This document shows positions 36,091-47,426 of a stretch of 64,000 nt of DNA, in pieces. Made by a program: the position numbers and the translations under genes. Position 1 is the stretch's first letter, and every line of letters starts with the position of its first letter. The notes beneath the pieces are model-generated. The model did no database searches, was not told the DNA's origin, and saw nothing but the letters and a program-made list of their open reading frames with translations. This DNA comes from Primulina eburnea. Taxonomy: Eukaryota > Streptophyta > Magnoliopsida > Lamiales > Gesneriaceae. Location of the stretch: assembly GCF_022965805.1 (NCBI RefSeq), contig NC_133101.1, positions 50,796,342 through 50,860,341 on the forward strand, given 5' to 3'.

Positions 36091-36098
36091 CCACGTGG
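36091..36098. promoter_or_regulatory. G-box palindrome in element B
   Basis: CCACGTGG is a perfect G-box-type palindrome about 145 bp before the ORF3 ATG. Element C has GACACGTGTC at a similar distance (about 120 bp). G-boxes bind plant bZIP and bHLH factors; use here is inferred. Confidence 0.5.
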
Positions 36099-36242
36099 AC
36101 TGACTTGTGATTCTTTGAACCGGACATTCATACACAAATTCAGTATCATTCTGATCTTTGTTTTGCTGCAATCATACACAATTCCTCTTAAATATTTTCT
36201 GAGATTATCTTCTAGGTGTGTATTTCGATCTTTCCACATCAA

Positions 36243-39100
36243 ATGGCTGCATCAATTGTTCAAAATACAATTGCCATCAACGTTGCATCAGTATTTGCCA
36301 TGACCAACAAGCCAATGAAAGCCATGTTTCGTCTCCTTGAATCTTCTCGGCTTCGTTTATTTCTGGGAAGCAGTGAGAAGTATTCTGAGAATCTAGTGAA
36401 GCAATTCTTTGATTCAGCATACATGGAAAATGGATAAATTATTTGTGTTGTTCAAGGAAAAATCTTCATTTCATCCAGAAGATGTTTGCTGATTTGTTTA
36501 AACTACCAGTAGCTGGAATCACCGACTTCACTACACTTCCAGACGGCAATATTGAGCTTTTGAGAAGCAACTTCTCCATCACCGAATCTCCAATTTCTTC
36601 TCCAACTTGTCAAAAATGCGATCTGAAGATCGAATTCAGATTGCTGGCCGATATCGTGGAGAAAGTAGTCCTTGCCAAGGCTGGTGCATATGACAAGATA
36701 AATTTTGAAAAATTTCTTGTCATGGCCACCATCTCATCAAATCTGAAGGTCAACTGGTCCGAATTCTGTTCAAAACATTGGTGGCGATGATAAAGAAGGA
36801 AAATAAGTTCTCAAGGATTTGAGGCTCAAATATGTTATCTGCTAATTGACGCTGGAGTTCAACCGGTGGAAATGAATGAAGTTGAAAGACCAAGCTGTTC
36901 AACTAGATAACAGTTGAAAAGTTTATCAGAAAAATCGACCAACCGATGAGGAAATAGTCTCTATCAAAACAGAGACTGTGGTTGAATTTGTAAAACAAAA
37001 TAAGACTGAATCAACTCCCAATGGAACAGAGAGAAAGATGATCCTAAAATCTAGCTCTGATGATGAATCTAGGGAAGATGTCCCTGTCTCTCAAGTTTAC
37101 AAGATGAAACGGTACGAAAAGACCAAAAAACAAAGATCAAGTTGATTAAGCATCTTTCGGTGCCACATGTCCCTCCCCCAATCCTGCACTCCCTGCACAA
37201 AGCTCAAAGTATACAAATTACTGAACCAAAACTGAATCTTATTACTCAGAAGTACCTATCATTCTTTCAATAGACAAGGGAAAACAAGTCATGATCGAAG
37301 AACCACAAAAAACCAACTCAGTCCATACCGCCATAGCTCTTATCAGTGAACGAGTAAATGAGACCATTCAGAAGAAGATGGAGATGTTTGATCAATGGGT
37401 TCAATTTCGAACCGTCACAACCTTTTTGACTCATTGATTCAAATCGGTAAGATCAAAGCTGCTGCGAAGCTTGAACGGTCGATCTTAAAATGGACAGAAA
37501 CATCGGATATTCCAACCGCTCTGCATCAACAAGATTTCTTGGAAATTCAGATGAAAGAGAGTTCTCTCCGAGCACTTATGTTGGAACATTTCATGTTCGC
37601 AATCTTGATTTTGATGTTAACAAAACTTCTTTATTTGTTTCTAATGAGTTTACCTAAGTGCGCATAAACTGAAACTGATCAAGCTTCCAACTGATCAGTT
37701 GGCAAGTTTAAACTGAAGCTATCGAGACGAAAACTAAAAGTGCCAACTGATTGATCGAACTGAACAAGTACAACTGAAGCATCAAGAGTAGTTGAATTGA
37801 TTGTACAATTGATAGGTAGTTCAGCAGAAGACTTTCAGAATCCCGGCCAGCTGATGAAGTGTTCAACTGATTAAGAGCCAAAGTGATCAGTTCAGCTGAC
37901 GAGTCAACTGATTTCACATCACAAGATCAAGACTAGTTCAACTGACCAGTTCAAAACATCAGTTAGGAGCGAACCAGTTTGCAGATACGACAAGTTTAAT
38001 CCAGTTGTGCACAAAGGTACAAAAGCTATTGTACGATCAAGGTACAATAAGAGAAATTGCAGCAGTGCATAAAGCCAATTGTTCCAGATATCTATTTGGG
38101 GGAACAAATTCAAATTGCAACGGATTATTTCACTGAATCTCACTGTACATTCATTCAAACGCCTATAAATAGAAGCCAAAGCTTAGTGAAGACGATGACG
38201 AGAACTGACAAGTGAAAATAAGAAGGGCATGCATATTGCATATCAGCTTACAAGAGAGAAGCAATCAGCCTAGAGGGAACACTTCAATGTGTTATCAACT
38301 TAGTTTAGAAGCATATTTCCCTCAGTGTGTCAGAACACCTTCTTGGTGCTTTCAGATATCAGTTCTCACACACACACACACCCCACCACTCAATACAGTC
38401 TTGCACAAAGACAATAAAGTTGTGTATATAGTCTTTCTCACATAGAAATTAAAGAAGTATTTGCTGGAAGGTGTTGCCTTTAGTCTAGACTATGAGTTCA
38501 GTTAGGCAGTGGGTAAGTCCTAAGCTGAGAGGATTATTACACTTGTTGTAGTTAATCAAAGTCTTCTTGTATATTCTACCCGAGGAGGTAGAAAGGGTGA
38601 CGTAGGAGCAGTTGAAGTCTCCGAATATCCATAAAAATATCTTGTGTACTCTAACTGTTAACCCCTAGTTTTAAACTAAATTGATCAGTTCGAGTATCTA
38701 TCAGTTCAATTCTCACCATAACTGAACTGATACATGCGAGAACTGATCCCCCTTATCTTCAGTTAATCAGTTACACAAGATTAAAAGCTTTAACCGATTA
38801 GTTTTCTTAACGAAGGATTATTCGAGTATTTTCCGCTATATTTAATTTCAAACTCGATCTAATTCATCGGTGTAAACATTCTTAGAACACGAGCTATTGC
38901 AGCTCATCTTGTTTTTTGAGGATTTTCCCGATCCAAAAACTTATACAATTGAGACGGAACAATTTCGTTCCCACTTGCCTTGCTTCAAAGGATGACTCAA
39001 CTGTTATCTCCTAGCTTGAAATAGATGCTCTCTCGCTTTCTATGATCGTTGCTCAGATGAGGCATGACCTTCATCTTCTAGCGGTTGAAGAACAATGTTC
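36243..39100 (+). pseudogene. Third sense ORF (ORF3, env-like position) of element B
   Basis: From ATG at 36243 the text (MAASIVQNTIAIN, LRLFLGS) resembles the N-terminus of the element C ORF3. It continues through frame-shifted pieces at 36443-36790 (FRLLADIVEKVVLAKAGAYD, like C's VQLLADIIVKGILAKAGSFA) and basic, Ser-rich text to 37573. After removal of the solo LTR at 37579-38938 it resumes at 38944 and runs to about 39100. Proteins of this type follow pol in sirevirus-like elements. Their function is unknown, and the label 'env-like' describes position only. Several stops and frame changes inactivate it. Confidence 0.75.
37579..38938 (+). mobile_element. Solo sirevirus-like LTR inside ORF3 of element B
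   Basis: The 1,360-bp insert begins TGTTGGAACATTTCATG and ends GATCCAAAA (the expected final CA is AA). It is flanked by an exact ACTTA duplication (37574-37578 and 38939-38943). Removing it and one ACTTA rejoins ORF3 in the same frame. A TATA-like CCTATAAATAG lies near 38162 and TGACGTAG at 38598-38605. There is no internal region, so it is a recombination product. Confidence 0.88.
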
Positions 39101-39102
39101 AC

Positions 39103-40163
39103 AATCTTGATTTTGATGTTAACAAAACTTGTTATGTTGTTTATAATAAATTACCTTAGTGCGCAGGAAGCTGGAACTGATCAGGATTCGAACTGATTAG
39201 TTAAACGAGACAAAACGGAAGCTAGCGAGACGTAAGATGAAAACACCAACTGATCGACCAAACTATAAATAATAGCTCAAGACTATAAATAAACGAGACA
39301 AATAAATTCAAGCTGCAAAGATCACATGTGATAAGTCTTGAAGTACGGTTTCAGTGCCTCTATAAATAATAGCTCAAGACCATCAACAAAAAGACGAACA
39401 TACAAAAGTGTGTGAAGATAAAAAAAAAAAAAAAAAAAAAAGGCACGCATATTACTTATCAGCTTACAAGAAGAAATTTGCCTAGAGGAATACTCAGTCA
39501 TATCATCTTAGTTTAGAAGCTTACTTCCCTCAGTGTGTAAGAACACCTTTGTGGTGCATTCCTTGTTCAGTTCTTAGACATGCACACACAACACCACTCA
39601 ATACAGTCTTGTACAAAGACAATAAACTTGTATATGTAGTATTTGACACACATATGTTAAACAAGTGTTTACTGGAAGGTAATGCCTTCAGTCTAGTCTA
39701 GTAATTCAATTAGGTAGTGGGTAAGTCTTAAGCAAGGTGGGTTATTATACTTGTTGTAATTAATCAAAGTCTTCTAGTGAATCCTACTCGAGGTGGTAGA
39801 AGGGGTAACGTAGGAGCAGTTGGAGTCTCTGAACATCCATAAACATATCTTATATATTTAATTGTTTAACTATTGTTTTCAAACTGATTTGATCAGTAGG
39901 AGCATCTGTCGGTTCAGTTTTTCACCATAACTGAACTGCTATATGTCACAACTGATTCTTGTTATTTTCAGTTATTCAGTTACACAAGATATAAAATATA
40001 TCAGTGTTTCTTAACGAAGGATTATTTCGAGTGTTTTTCGCTTGGTTTAATACCAAACTTGATCTAATTCATCGGTGTATACATTCTTAGAACACGATCT
40101 ATTGCAGCTCTTGCAGAATATTTTGTTTGAAGCACCTCAAGGTAATCAACAAATGATCCTTCA
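39103..40163 (+). repeat. 5'-truncated sirevirus-like LTR fragment
   Basis: Starts at TGTTCACAATCTTGATTTTG, lacking the usual first bases, and runs to GATCCTTCA, the same end as the A2 LTR. A CTCTATAAATAA TATA-like site lies near 39359, a 23-24-bp A run at about 39420, and the conserved block is altered to TAACGTAG at 39806-39813. No target duplication is visible. It marks the point where element B is cut off. Confidence 0.8.
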
Positions 40164-40849
40164 CATATATTTATGCTTTAAATTAAATAAATTTTATTTA
40201 TTTACTTAATTAATTAATCTATTATAGACTCTTCTATAATGTTTAATTAGAATTTTACACTTCGTAGTCACTACTACTAATTCATTATTCAATTAGTATA
40301 TTCTAAATTTACTATCTATAATCATCGATCAGAAAACGCCGATGTGTCGATAGTACAAATCTTGTTCATATAATGAAAAATAAAAATTTCGAAGGACAAT
40401 TTTCCACGATCCATTTTTACATTTGTCAATTTTGTGAACTCATTCACTAAAACAAGCGTTTCTGCACTCCTAACTTAATTAGCAGTTAAACTACATTCCA
40501 CAACTTCAATTACATGGAATCAAATTATAAATTTCTTTATAAGTAACATGTATGATCTTTATCAAACTATTGTAATCAATTTCAAATCTTTGAACTTGAC
40601 TGTCTCAACGGGAACACAAAATTCAATATTTATGTGAATTTCAATGGTTTATGAATACAGTTAACCGTGAGTTCACAACTTCATGTGATTCCAAACTATA
40701 TAACCTTAAATTATTATTAGAGTACAATACTAAAACGTCTAATACATAAAATACTACTAGAAATTATTATTTATTTATTTTATAAATGAAATCTCAAAAA
40801 ATTACATTTAAATGCATATGAAATAACAGCTGTCAACTACCCATTTTAA
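40164..40849. other. AT-rich spacer, nothing recognised
   Basis: No coding, RNA or mobile-element signature was found in this stretch. It could be the outer part of the LTR-like sequence that follows. Confidence 0.5.
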
Positions 40850-42763
40850 AATAAAAGTATTCAAATACTGGTAAAAATACTGTAGTTTAAAAATAAGAGA
40901 AATCGTCAAACCCTATATTGTCGTGTAAAATAAGTCAAATGTGAAGCATGCAAAAATCCTCACAAACCATCGACATGTAAAAACAAAAGTGTATGAAAAT
41001 ATCCATATTCACTCCTAACTCATAAACATCATGTGCGGAAAAAGTATGGTCCTTAGGTTAGCATGCGCACATCCAGCTCCGCATACTCAGTCTTCGGCGC
41101 CTCTAGTCTCCTCATCAATATGCTCACCTGCATCATTCACACCTAGTGAGTCTAAAGAGTCAACACACATGTAACATTATAACAAGTACATATACATAAC
41201 ATGCAACAGTGAAAAGTATTTTAATTAACATACATTTCATGATCTTAAAAAAATGAACTTAAACATATCGTTTCAAAGCATAATGTGGCAAAAACAAGTC
41301 TCATCATATCAGCATATAAGTATTCATTTTTTAATTTGAATTTAGATCATTAGTTGTGATTTTCGTAACAGCTCTAATCGATGGATTCATCTACGTATAA
41401 CTGTGGTACCCGATGGCGGGGACATCAGGTTTTACCCATCCACTGAGCCTTGGCCTTACATGTTTGTGTTCGTATTAGTCACAACCAACTCACATCCTCC
41501 AAAACATATCATCATGTTCATCACTTGTAAAAATCATGTATATACGTAAATTTTCTTAAAATCAAGCACGCATCATATTTTTCATACTTCCAGAAAAAGT
41601 CATGTTCGTGGTAATATAAACATTTAAAACATGTCAAATTGTGATTAGGGCGTCGCCAGGACTGCTAACTCGACCCGAGTGCAAAATGACCATTTTGCTC
41701 CTGAAAACCCTAATTGACCATTTTTCCACTCGACCTCAAAATTTCGACCCGCGGCCAACCAAACTCCTTAAAACACCTCGAAACATATTTATAATTGTCT
41801 CCTAAATGTAAACTCGAGCCCAAACAAGAACTTCTAAAAATCGTTTTAAAACTTGGACCGGAGTCTCAATTTTAATTCGAATTAACCTAAAACTCAACCA
41901 AAACTTTCCAAACCTAGACCATGCCTTTACCGTACCCTACCAGCCCTTAAACCACCTAGATTAAACAACTTAAGACTCTCGAAGAGCACTAAAAGTTGCT
42001 GGATTTTTTTTCTGCACTAAAGCGAGCGAAACTCTATTGCGCCTATCCTCCTAAATCTCGATCCTATACCAAACCAACGGGGACCAGCCTTGAACCAACG
42101 TTACCTTGGACCACGATCAAGCCGAGGACACCCTACTGGACCGACCCCAACCACGCCTACTGTCCATGCATTCAGCCAAACGTGACCCACCCGAGACAAG
42201 CCACCAGTCCACCTTACCCGACTATTGTACCTCGAATGACTCCTAGCTCGTGACCAGTTGAGGTTGAGCCATTTTGGACCACAAATCAGACCCCTTAGAG
42301 CTGCACCATGGCTTGGTTCGACTCCTCTATGGTCGTACCCTTCCCAAGGCCTGAACTAGCCCAAGCACCAAATAAAAATCCCTAGACTCGATCGGCTCTC
42401 ACCGTAGTTCAATTGATCCTCGGCTCCAGGACTTTGATACCTTAACCCTCGACATGTTCAGCCCCCTTGAATCTCAAATCGACAGCCCCTTATAGAAGAA
42501 CAACAAAACGTTAGTTACATGTAAACGTGGATGCATATTTCGTGTCAAGATCAATTAAAACTTACACAAAATGATGCAACTAAAATTTACTCATACAAGG
42601 ACATACAAGCCGACATATATGGATATGAATGATGAGAAAATCAAGATATAGGCGTGTATTTGCGTTAATACGCTCGAAACCTTTGAGATATACGTGTAGA
42701 ACTTACATCAGAGAGATGGGGAATGAGTTCTTTGCAAAAGCTTGAGAAAACCTAAGGGGGAGA
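40850..42763 (-). repeat. Large gypsy-type LTR remnant (Tekay-like)
   Basis: The region parallels the solo LTR at 19088-21985. It shares text around ATGCGGAAA-like words, ACCTGCATCAT, CTAGTGAGTCTAAAG, AACAGTGAAAA and GCCTTGGCC, in the same order. Element C is inserted at 42764 within it, and whatever followed on the right has been lost. The left boundary is not resolved. The 41996-42253 frame is incidental. Confidence 0.55.
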
Positions 42764-43723
42764 TGAAAGGATCAGTTAAACGAATAAAGAGTGTTTAGAA
42801 GGGGGGGTTTGAATAAACACTCCTCAAAATTTAAAAATACTTCGACAATTTGAGTTCAGTTTTGTTACAAACTGATACTAGGTATCACGTCGGTCAATGA
42901 CAATAAGTTAAACTGAATGAAACAGTTGCGGAAAATAAATTGACTGAAAGATAGAGTATCTAACTGAAAAGTAACGACTGAAGTAAAGATAACACAATTT
43001 GTTTCTGGATGTTCGGAGACTTGAATAACTCCTACGTCACCCCTTCTATCACGAAGATATGATATCCACTAAAAGACTTTGATCAAATACAAGATACTGC
43101 ACTGACCCACTTCAGTTTGGACTTATCACTTTGCACAACTGAAACTCTTAGTATATAACACTTTTACAGATGATAACTGATCTTAGCACAACTTAGAAAA
43201 ACTTTATGAAAGATTACACAGTGCTATTTAATCTCGAAAATGTAGCCTTGAATGCTACTGATATAACCAGTAAACGTGAGCTTTTAACTTCTGAATGTGA
43301 GTAGATACTTTTGCAGCGTAACAACAAGTAGAATGTAATAGCTGAAATCAGTCTTTGTTTCTTCGGCTGCTATCTTCGATTATTTATAGGCTTCTCTCTC
43401 AACGGTAACATTAAAGGATATTTGAATATTCTAACCGTTGATTGTCACGTCGATATACTCTGACAGTCGTACACTGCTTATTCTGAAATGCGACGTTCCA
43501 CTACCAGTTGCAGGTAGCTGCACTATTTGTCGGTTGTCGCTTTCAACTGATGACGTGTACAGCTGAGAGATCAGCTGGTAAAGAGTCAGTTGACGAGAAT
43601 GACTGAAGAGATGTTTAGCTGAAAGAGCAGCTAGCTGTTCAGTTATAATTTAGTTGCGTCGATCAGTTAGCTGAATTCAGTTGGTTTATCTTTTTGTCAA
43701 ACACCGGAATTCAGTTTCCAACA
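42764..43723 (-). repeat. Element C 3' LTR (complete)
   Basis: 960 bp. On the coding strand it runs from TGTTGGAAACTG to CCTTTCA. It contains a TATA-like CCTATAAATAA at about 43381-43391 (minus strand) and the TGACGTAG block at 43032-43039 (as CTACGTCA). Confidence 0.9.
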
Positions 43724-43740
43724 ATTTCCCCCTTTATGGT
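43724..43740 (-). promoter_or_regulatory. Element C polypurine tract
   Basis: On the minus strand ATAAAGGGGGAAAT directly precedes the 3' LTR start TGTTGGAAACTG. Confidence 0.85.
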
Positions 43741-43852
43741 GTTTTGACAAAACTAGAGTAAAAGGAAATCGAATAACTGAACTCATAGTAGATAAAATAA
43801 GAGGTAGAACAACTGAACTCATATACTTCACAAATACAAGAAAGACTGTTGC

Positions 43853-46179
43853 TTATTGAGATTTCTTCTGCTGATCTAAAATCTCTTTGAGCTCTTCCCC
43901 TTTTTTGTCAAACAGCTCCATCTTGACAGATAATTTCCGAACGTCAGTAGATAGAAGCCGGACAGAGGTGGAAATGTTTTCAATAGCAGAGGTCATTGTG
44001 ACTTGAAGCAAATCTATCTTTATGGAGACGAGTGTCTCGACACTGTCAACTCGTTTGTTAATAGAATTTTGAGTTGCAGTGAGACTCAAAGCTATCCCCT
44101 TGTTCTTTTGGATTTCTTCAACTGCAAATGAGAGAGAGGTAACAGCAGTTTGGATAGCCTTCAGCTTCTCGGAGTTGAACTGTTGAGAGTCTTCCAATTT
44201 TAAGGTGTGAGATAGTTGTGTATTCTGAATCTTTGAGATGGCTGAGAGCATCTGATTCATACTATCCTGCATATTCTGAATTTCTTCGAGAACAAGATCA
44301 AAATCTGATGAGAATGGAGGAGGAGACTGATGAGAGGTTTCCGGTCCTCTTGTAGTTTGATCAAATATAATCAACTCTTGATCAGTTGATACTGTTTCAG
44401 CAACATTCTGAACTGAAGTGATTGCAGCAACTTCTTCTGGAACTGGAGGTGGAGAAGGTGGATTCTGATCAACAGATGAGCTGCCTAGAAATAATAGAAT
44501 CTGATGAAGCCAAAACTGGTGCTTCTAGAGGGTGATCTTGGGGATCAGTTGGCATCTGGATCTCCTTGATGAAGGACTAACTCTTGATCCATTTCCCAAA
44601 ACTTTATCTGAGATAGCAATCCAATCAGATCGGTGTCTAGCTGAGTAATCACCGCATGATCAGCATAGGCAGTAGGATTTGTTGGAACGTAGTTATCCTT
44701 CAGTTTGTCAAGAATTTGTGCTAACTTCTTTGCTCTCATCTGATCAAACAAATAAGTTTTTCTCTCCAGAACTTGAACAATTGTTGCCGCTTTGACCATC
44801 TTGAGGACAAAGGCTTCCAGTTTGATGAACTTGTTCAGCTGGGATTTCTTTCTTAGTTGCTTGGCAAAAATATGAGTACGATAAGCTGTCCAAGCATCAT
44901 AGAGTTGAAGTTTTGATGCTGCAAAATTGTTAACCCTATCCCAAACAAGGTCAATGTGGGTCTGAATGGCATTGGAAGGCCTAGGCTCTTCAATCAATTT
45001 GCCCTTGCCTTTATCAGAACTGAGGATGTGTGGAATTTCCAGACCAGTTCGAGTAGCATCCACCCGTTCTATAATAGTGATGCCTTTGGGTCGGGCAGGT
45101 GCCAGAACAGTAGGATGAGCAATATTAATCAGAGGAGCTTTGATCCTAACTGTTTCTTTCTTTGCACCAGCTGCTTTTTCTGGTGGGATGATCTTCAAAG
45201 GAACTGCTTCAATTGGTTGCTGAGCATCTGAAGAGATTGGCTTGTCAGTAGGAATAGATTTCTCTGTAGTTGTTGGCTTAATCCTCTGGGTTCTCGGTTT
45301 CTTGGCTATCTTTGGGGAAGGAGTTTTCTCTGAATCTGATTCACCCACAACTAATTTCCTTTTTGCTGACTTCAGTTGAGCCAATGTCTTGGCCTTTTTC
45401 ACTGATTTAGGGGCCGCCTGTTGAGTCCCAATCTCCTGCTTTATCTTTACAAACTGAGCAGGAGAAATGTCTAATTTGGTCTTGAGCGGCATAGTACTCT
45501 TCGCATTGAAGAATTTGAATTTGGATGATTTTTCTGAATCATCTGCCACTAACCCCTTCACTTTCAGCAAATAGCTCAGTTGCACGGCAAAGCCTTTGGA
45601 TTGTTTGGATGATAGAAACATATTCTTTAAAATATTGAATATAAGATGCTTCCAGTTGAGTTTACGTTCAGCCATAATGATAGAAATGGCCTGAAATTTT
45701 TCTAACGTAAGTTCAGCAAAAGATCCAGCTTTCGCCAAAATCCCTTTGACGATGATATCAGCAAGTAACTGAACCTCGTGCTTCAGCTTCTTCTTTGGAT
45801 CGGAAACTTTGATTTTCCGTTCATCAAAAGAAAGTGAGATTTGCATTTCTTCAACATCAGATGCTTTTACATCAGATAGGTGTGCCAGTCCTTCAGATGG
45901 TAAAGAAAAGATTTCTCCAAAGGAATCTTCAGAGATGGTCAGCAACTGACCATTGATAGTAGAGGTGATGTTTCCATCATTAATTGATCATACTGGTAGA
46001 GTAGAATTTCTTAAGTTCTTTGGGGTAGATCTCTTGTGATGATTGTCCCAAGAATGTCCTTAACCCAGAAATACGTTCTTGACATCAGCATCGCCGAAGG
46101 ATAGAATCGATCCGAAGTTGATAGCCATTGCATTCAGCATATAAGCGGGAGTTTGATTCGTCATTTGGAACTGAATCAT
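43853..46179 (-). pseudogene. Third sense ORF (ORF3) of element C, nearly intact
   Basis: From ATG at 46179 a short conserved N-terminal piece is broken by stops and frame changes near 46060 and 45990. A 466-codon open stretch (45945-44545) then continues through VQLLADIIVKGILAKAGSF to a Lys/Pro-rich middle and a basic C-terminal part. A further frame change near 44400-44545 leads to a 173-codon segment (44374-43853) that is Leu/Ile/Ser-rich with heptad spacing, probably a coiled coil. It ends about 115 bp before the polypurine tract. Homologous to ORF3 of element B. Function unknown; position is that of the env-like ORF of sireviruses. Confidence 0.78.
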
Positions 46180-46297
46180 TTCCTAGAAAATAGAAGGATG
46201 AGATTTGTTTTTGCTCTCAAGAGTTTGTAGATAAACGTAAAGTAAAACTGAAATGGAGCGGGGAATGGTACATATGTACGTGACTATTCAAATTCTG

Positions 46298-46307
46298 GAC
46301 ACGTGTC
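46298..46307. promoter_or_regulatory. G-box palindrome and ACGTG cluster in element C
   Basis: GACACGTGTC is a perfect 10-bp palindrome about 120 bp before the ORF3 ATG. Further ACGTG cores lie near 46278, 46332 and 46339, and CCACGT near 46384, all inside the 603-bp divergent region. Confidence 0.5.
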
Positions 46308-46721
46308 AGTCCATAGAAATTCTGAATTACAACGTGTGTACGTGTGCTGTAAGCGTGTGTAATTTAAACGGTTCAAAAGGTGTCCACGTTTCCACCAATC
46401 ATTTGCTGAAGGATAGCATTTAATGCTTGAAGAACAGTCACGTCACTTGATTTGGAATATAATATGGTTAATTAGTTAACTTATATGAGAAGATTAGTGA
46501 AAAACTCAACTGAATGATCAGTTGTGAGACTGTGTCCTCAGTTGAGAGTTGACTAACAATTGTCTTCTCAGTTAACCTTTTAAAACCAATATTCCCCCTT
46601 AATAGATGCATAAAAGAGAATTTCGAGAAAATAAACAAGATTAATTAAAAGAAATCCTGATACTTAGTAGTGTAAACGCCTGTCATAATGAAATAGTCCT
46701 TTCATCTTCTTTGTCTTGTTC

Positions 46722-46729
46722 TATAAATA
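46722..46729 (+). promoter_or_regulatory. TATA box of the antisense ORF in element C
   Basis: TATAAATA, 53 bp before the ATG at 46783. The upstream in-frame ATG at 46711 lies before the TATA box, so it is unlikely to be in the transcript. Confidence 0.68.
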
Positions 46730-46782
46730 AGAGCAGCTTTGTCATTTGCAAGAATATTATCAATTTATATTCAGTAAAGAAA

Positions 46783-47202
46783 ATGGCATGTGCAAGCAGT
46801 TCAAAATCTCCGGACATGGCTGAAGATTTTATGAAAGCAGCTCTGGAGAAGAGAAAGGTTGAGATGGAAGATGATGTTTTCCATCAAATGCTACGCTACT
46901 GGGAGAATCTCCAAGAACTTCAGTTTCTTTGGGAGAATGAGATGGCAAACACTCCCATTTTGCTGGAAAAACTGGAGAAATATCGGGAACGCTTGCACGT
47001 TGCCCATGCTGTGAATATTTTCGAACCAAACAATATTTACGAGCTGATGCTCTACAAGGAGAGGAGGATCCTAGAGCTCATATCTCAGTCTGACAGCTTT
47101 CATAAGACTTGCACTGGAGATTTAAATCAATGGATGGCCAAGTGGAGGGCTTTTGTTCAGGACGAATTGTATAATGTAATTCGCAACAATTTCTTCAAAT
47201 GA
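46783..47202 (+). CDS. Antisense ORF of sirevirus element C (139 aa), unknown function
   Basis: An intact 139-codon frame runs opposite to the element's own genes, between RNase H and ORF3. I chose the ATG at 46783 because the alignment to the element B antisense product begins there (ASSSKSPDMAEDFM versus SSSSEPDLAEEFM) and because the earlier ATG precedes the TATA box. The product is highly charged, rich in Glu, Lys and Leu, likely helical, and has no recognised domain, signal or membrane segment. Its stop is 224 bp from the convergent pol stop. Its start is 603 bp from the divergent ORF3 start, matching 601 bp in element B. Function unknown. Confidence 0.75.
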   Translation: MACASSSKSPDMAEDFMKAALEKRKVEMEDDVFHQMLRYWENLQELQFLWENEMANTPILLEKLEKYRERLHVAHAVNIFEPNNIYELMLYKERRILELISQSDSFHKTCTGDLNQWMAKWRAFVQDELYNVIRNNFFK

Positions 47203-47426
47203 ATGAAATAATTTTATCAGTTTATCTCTGTCTTGTTATTTTCCTGCATTACTGGATTTCATCAGTTGATAAGTAAATCATAAGCACAAGTACTGAATAC
47301 AATGAACTAATAGAAGATTAACTGACATCAGTTGAAAGTTATATCAATAAATAACTAACTGAATGATCAGCAAATGGCAGTAAAACTGACAAAGGAATTA
47401 ACAACCAAGACAGCAGCAAAAACTGA

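Larger units (their letters stand above)
28500..39100 (+). mobile_element. Sirevirus-like Ty1/copia element B, 3' truncated
   Basis: Order on the plus strand: 5' LTR ending at 29830, primer site, gag, protease, integrase, RT-RNase H (to 35123), an antisense ORF (35225-35641), then a third sense ORF from 36243. A solo LTR interrupts that ORF at 37579-38938, and coding similarity stops at about 39100 where an unrelated LTR fragment begins. No 3' LTR of B is present. The LTR start lies between about 28493 and 28520 and cannot be fixed without a partner. All sense ORFs carry stops or frameshifts. Confidence 0.85.
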
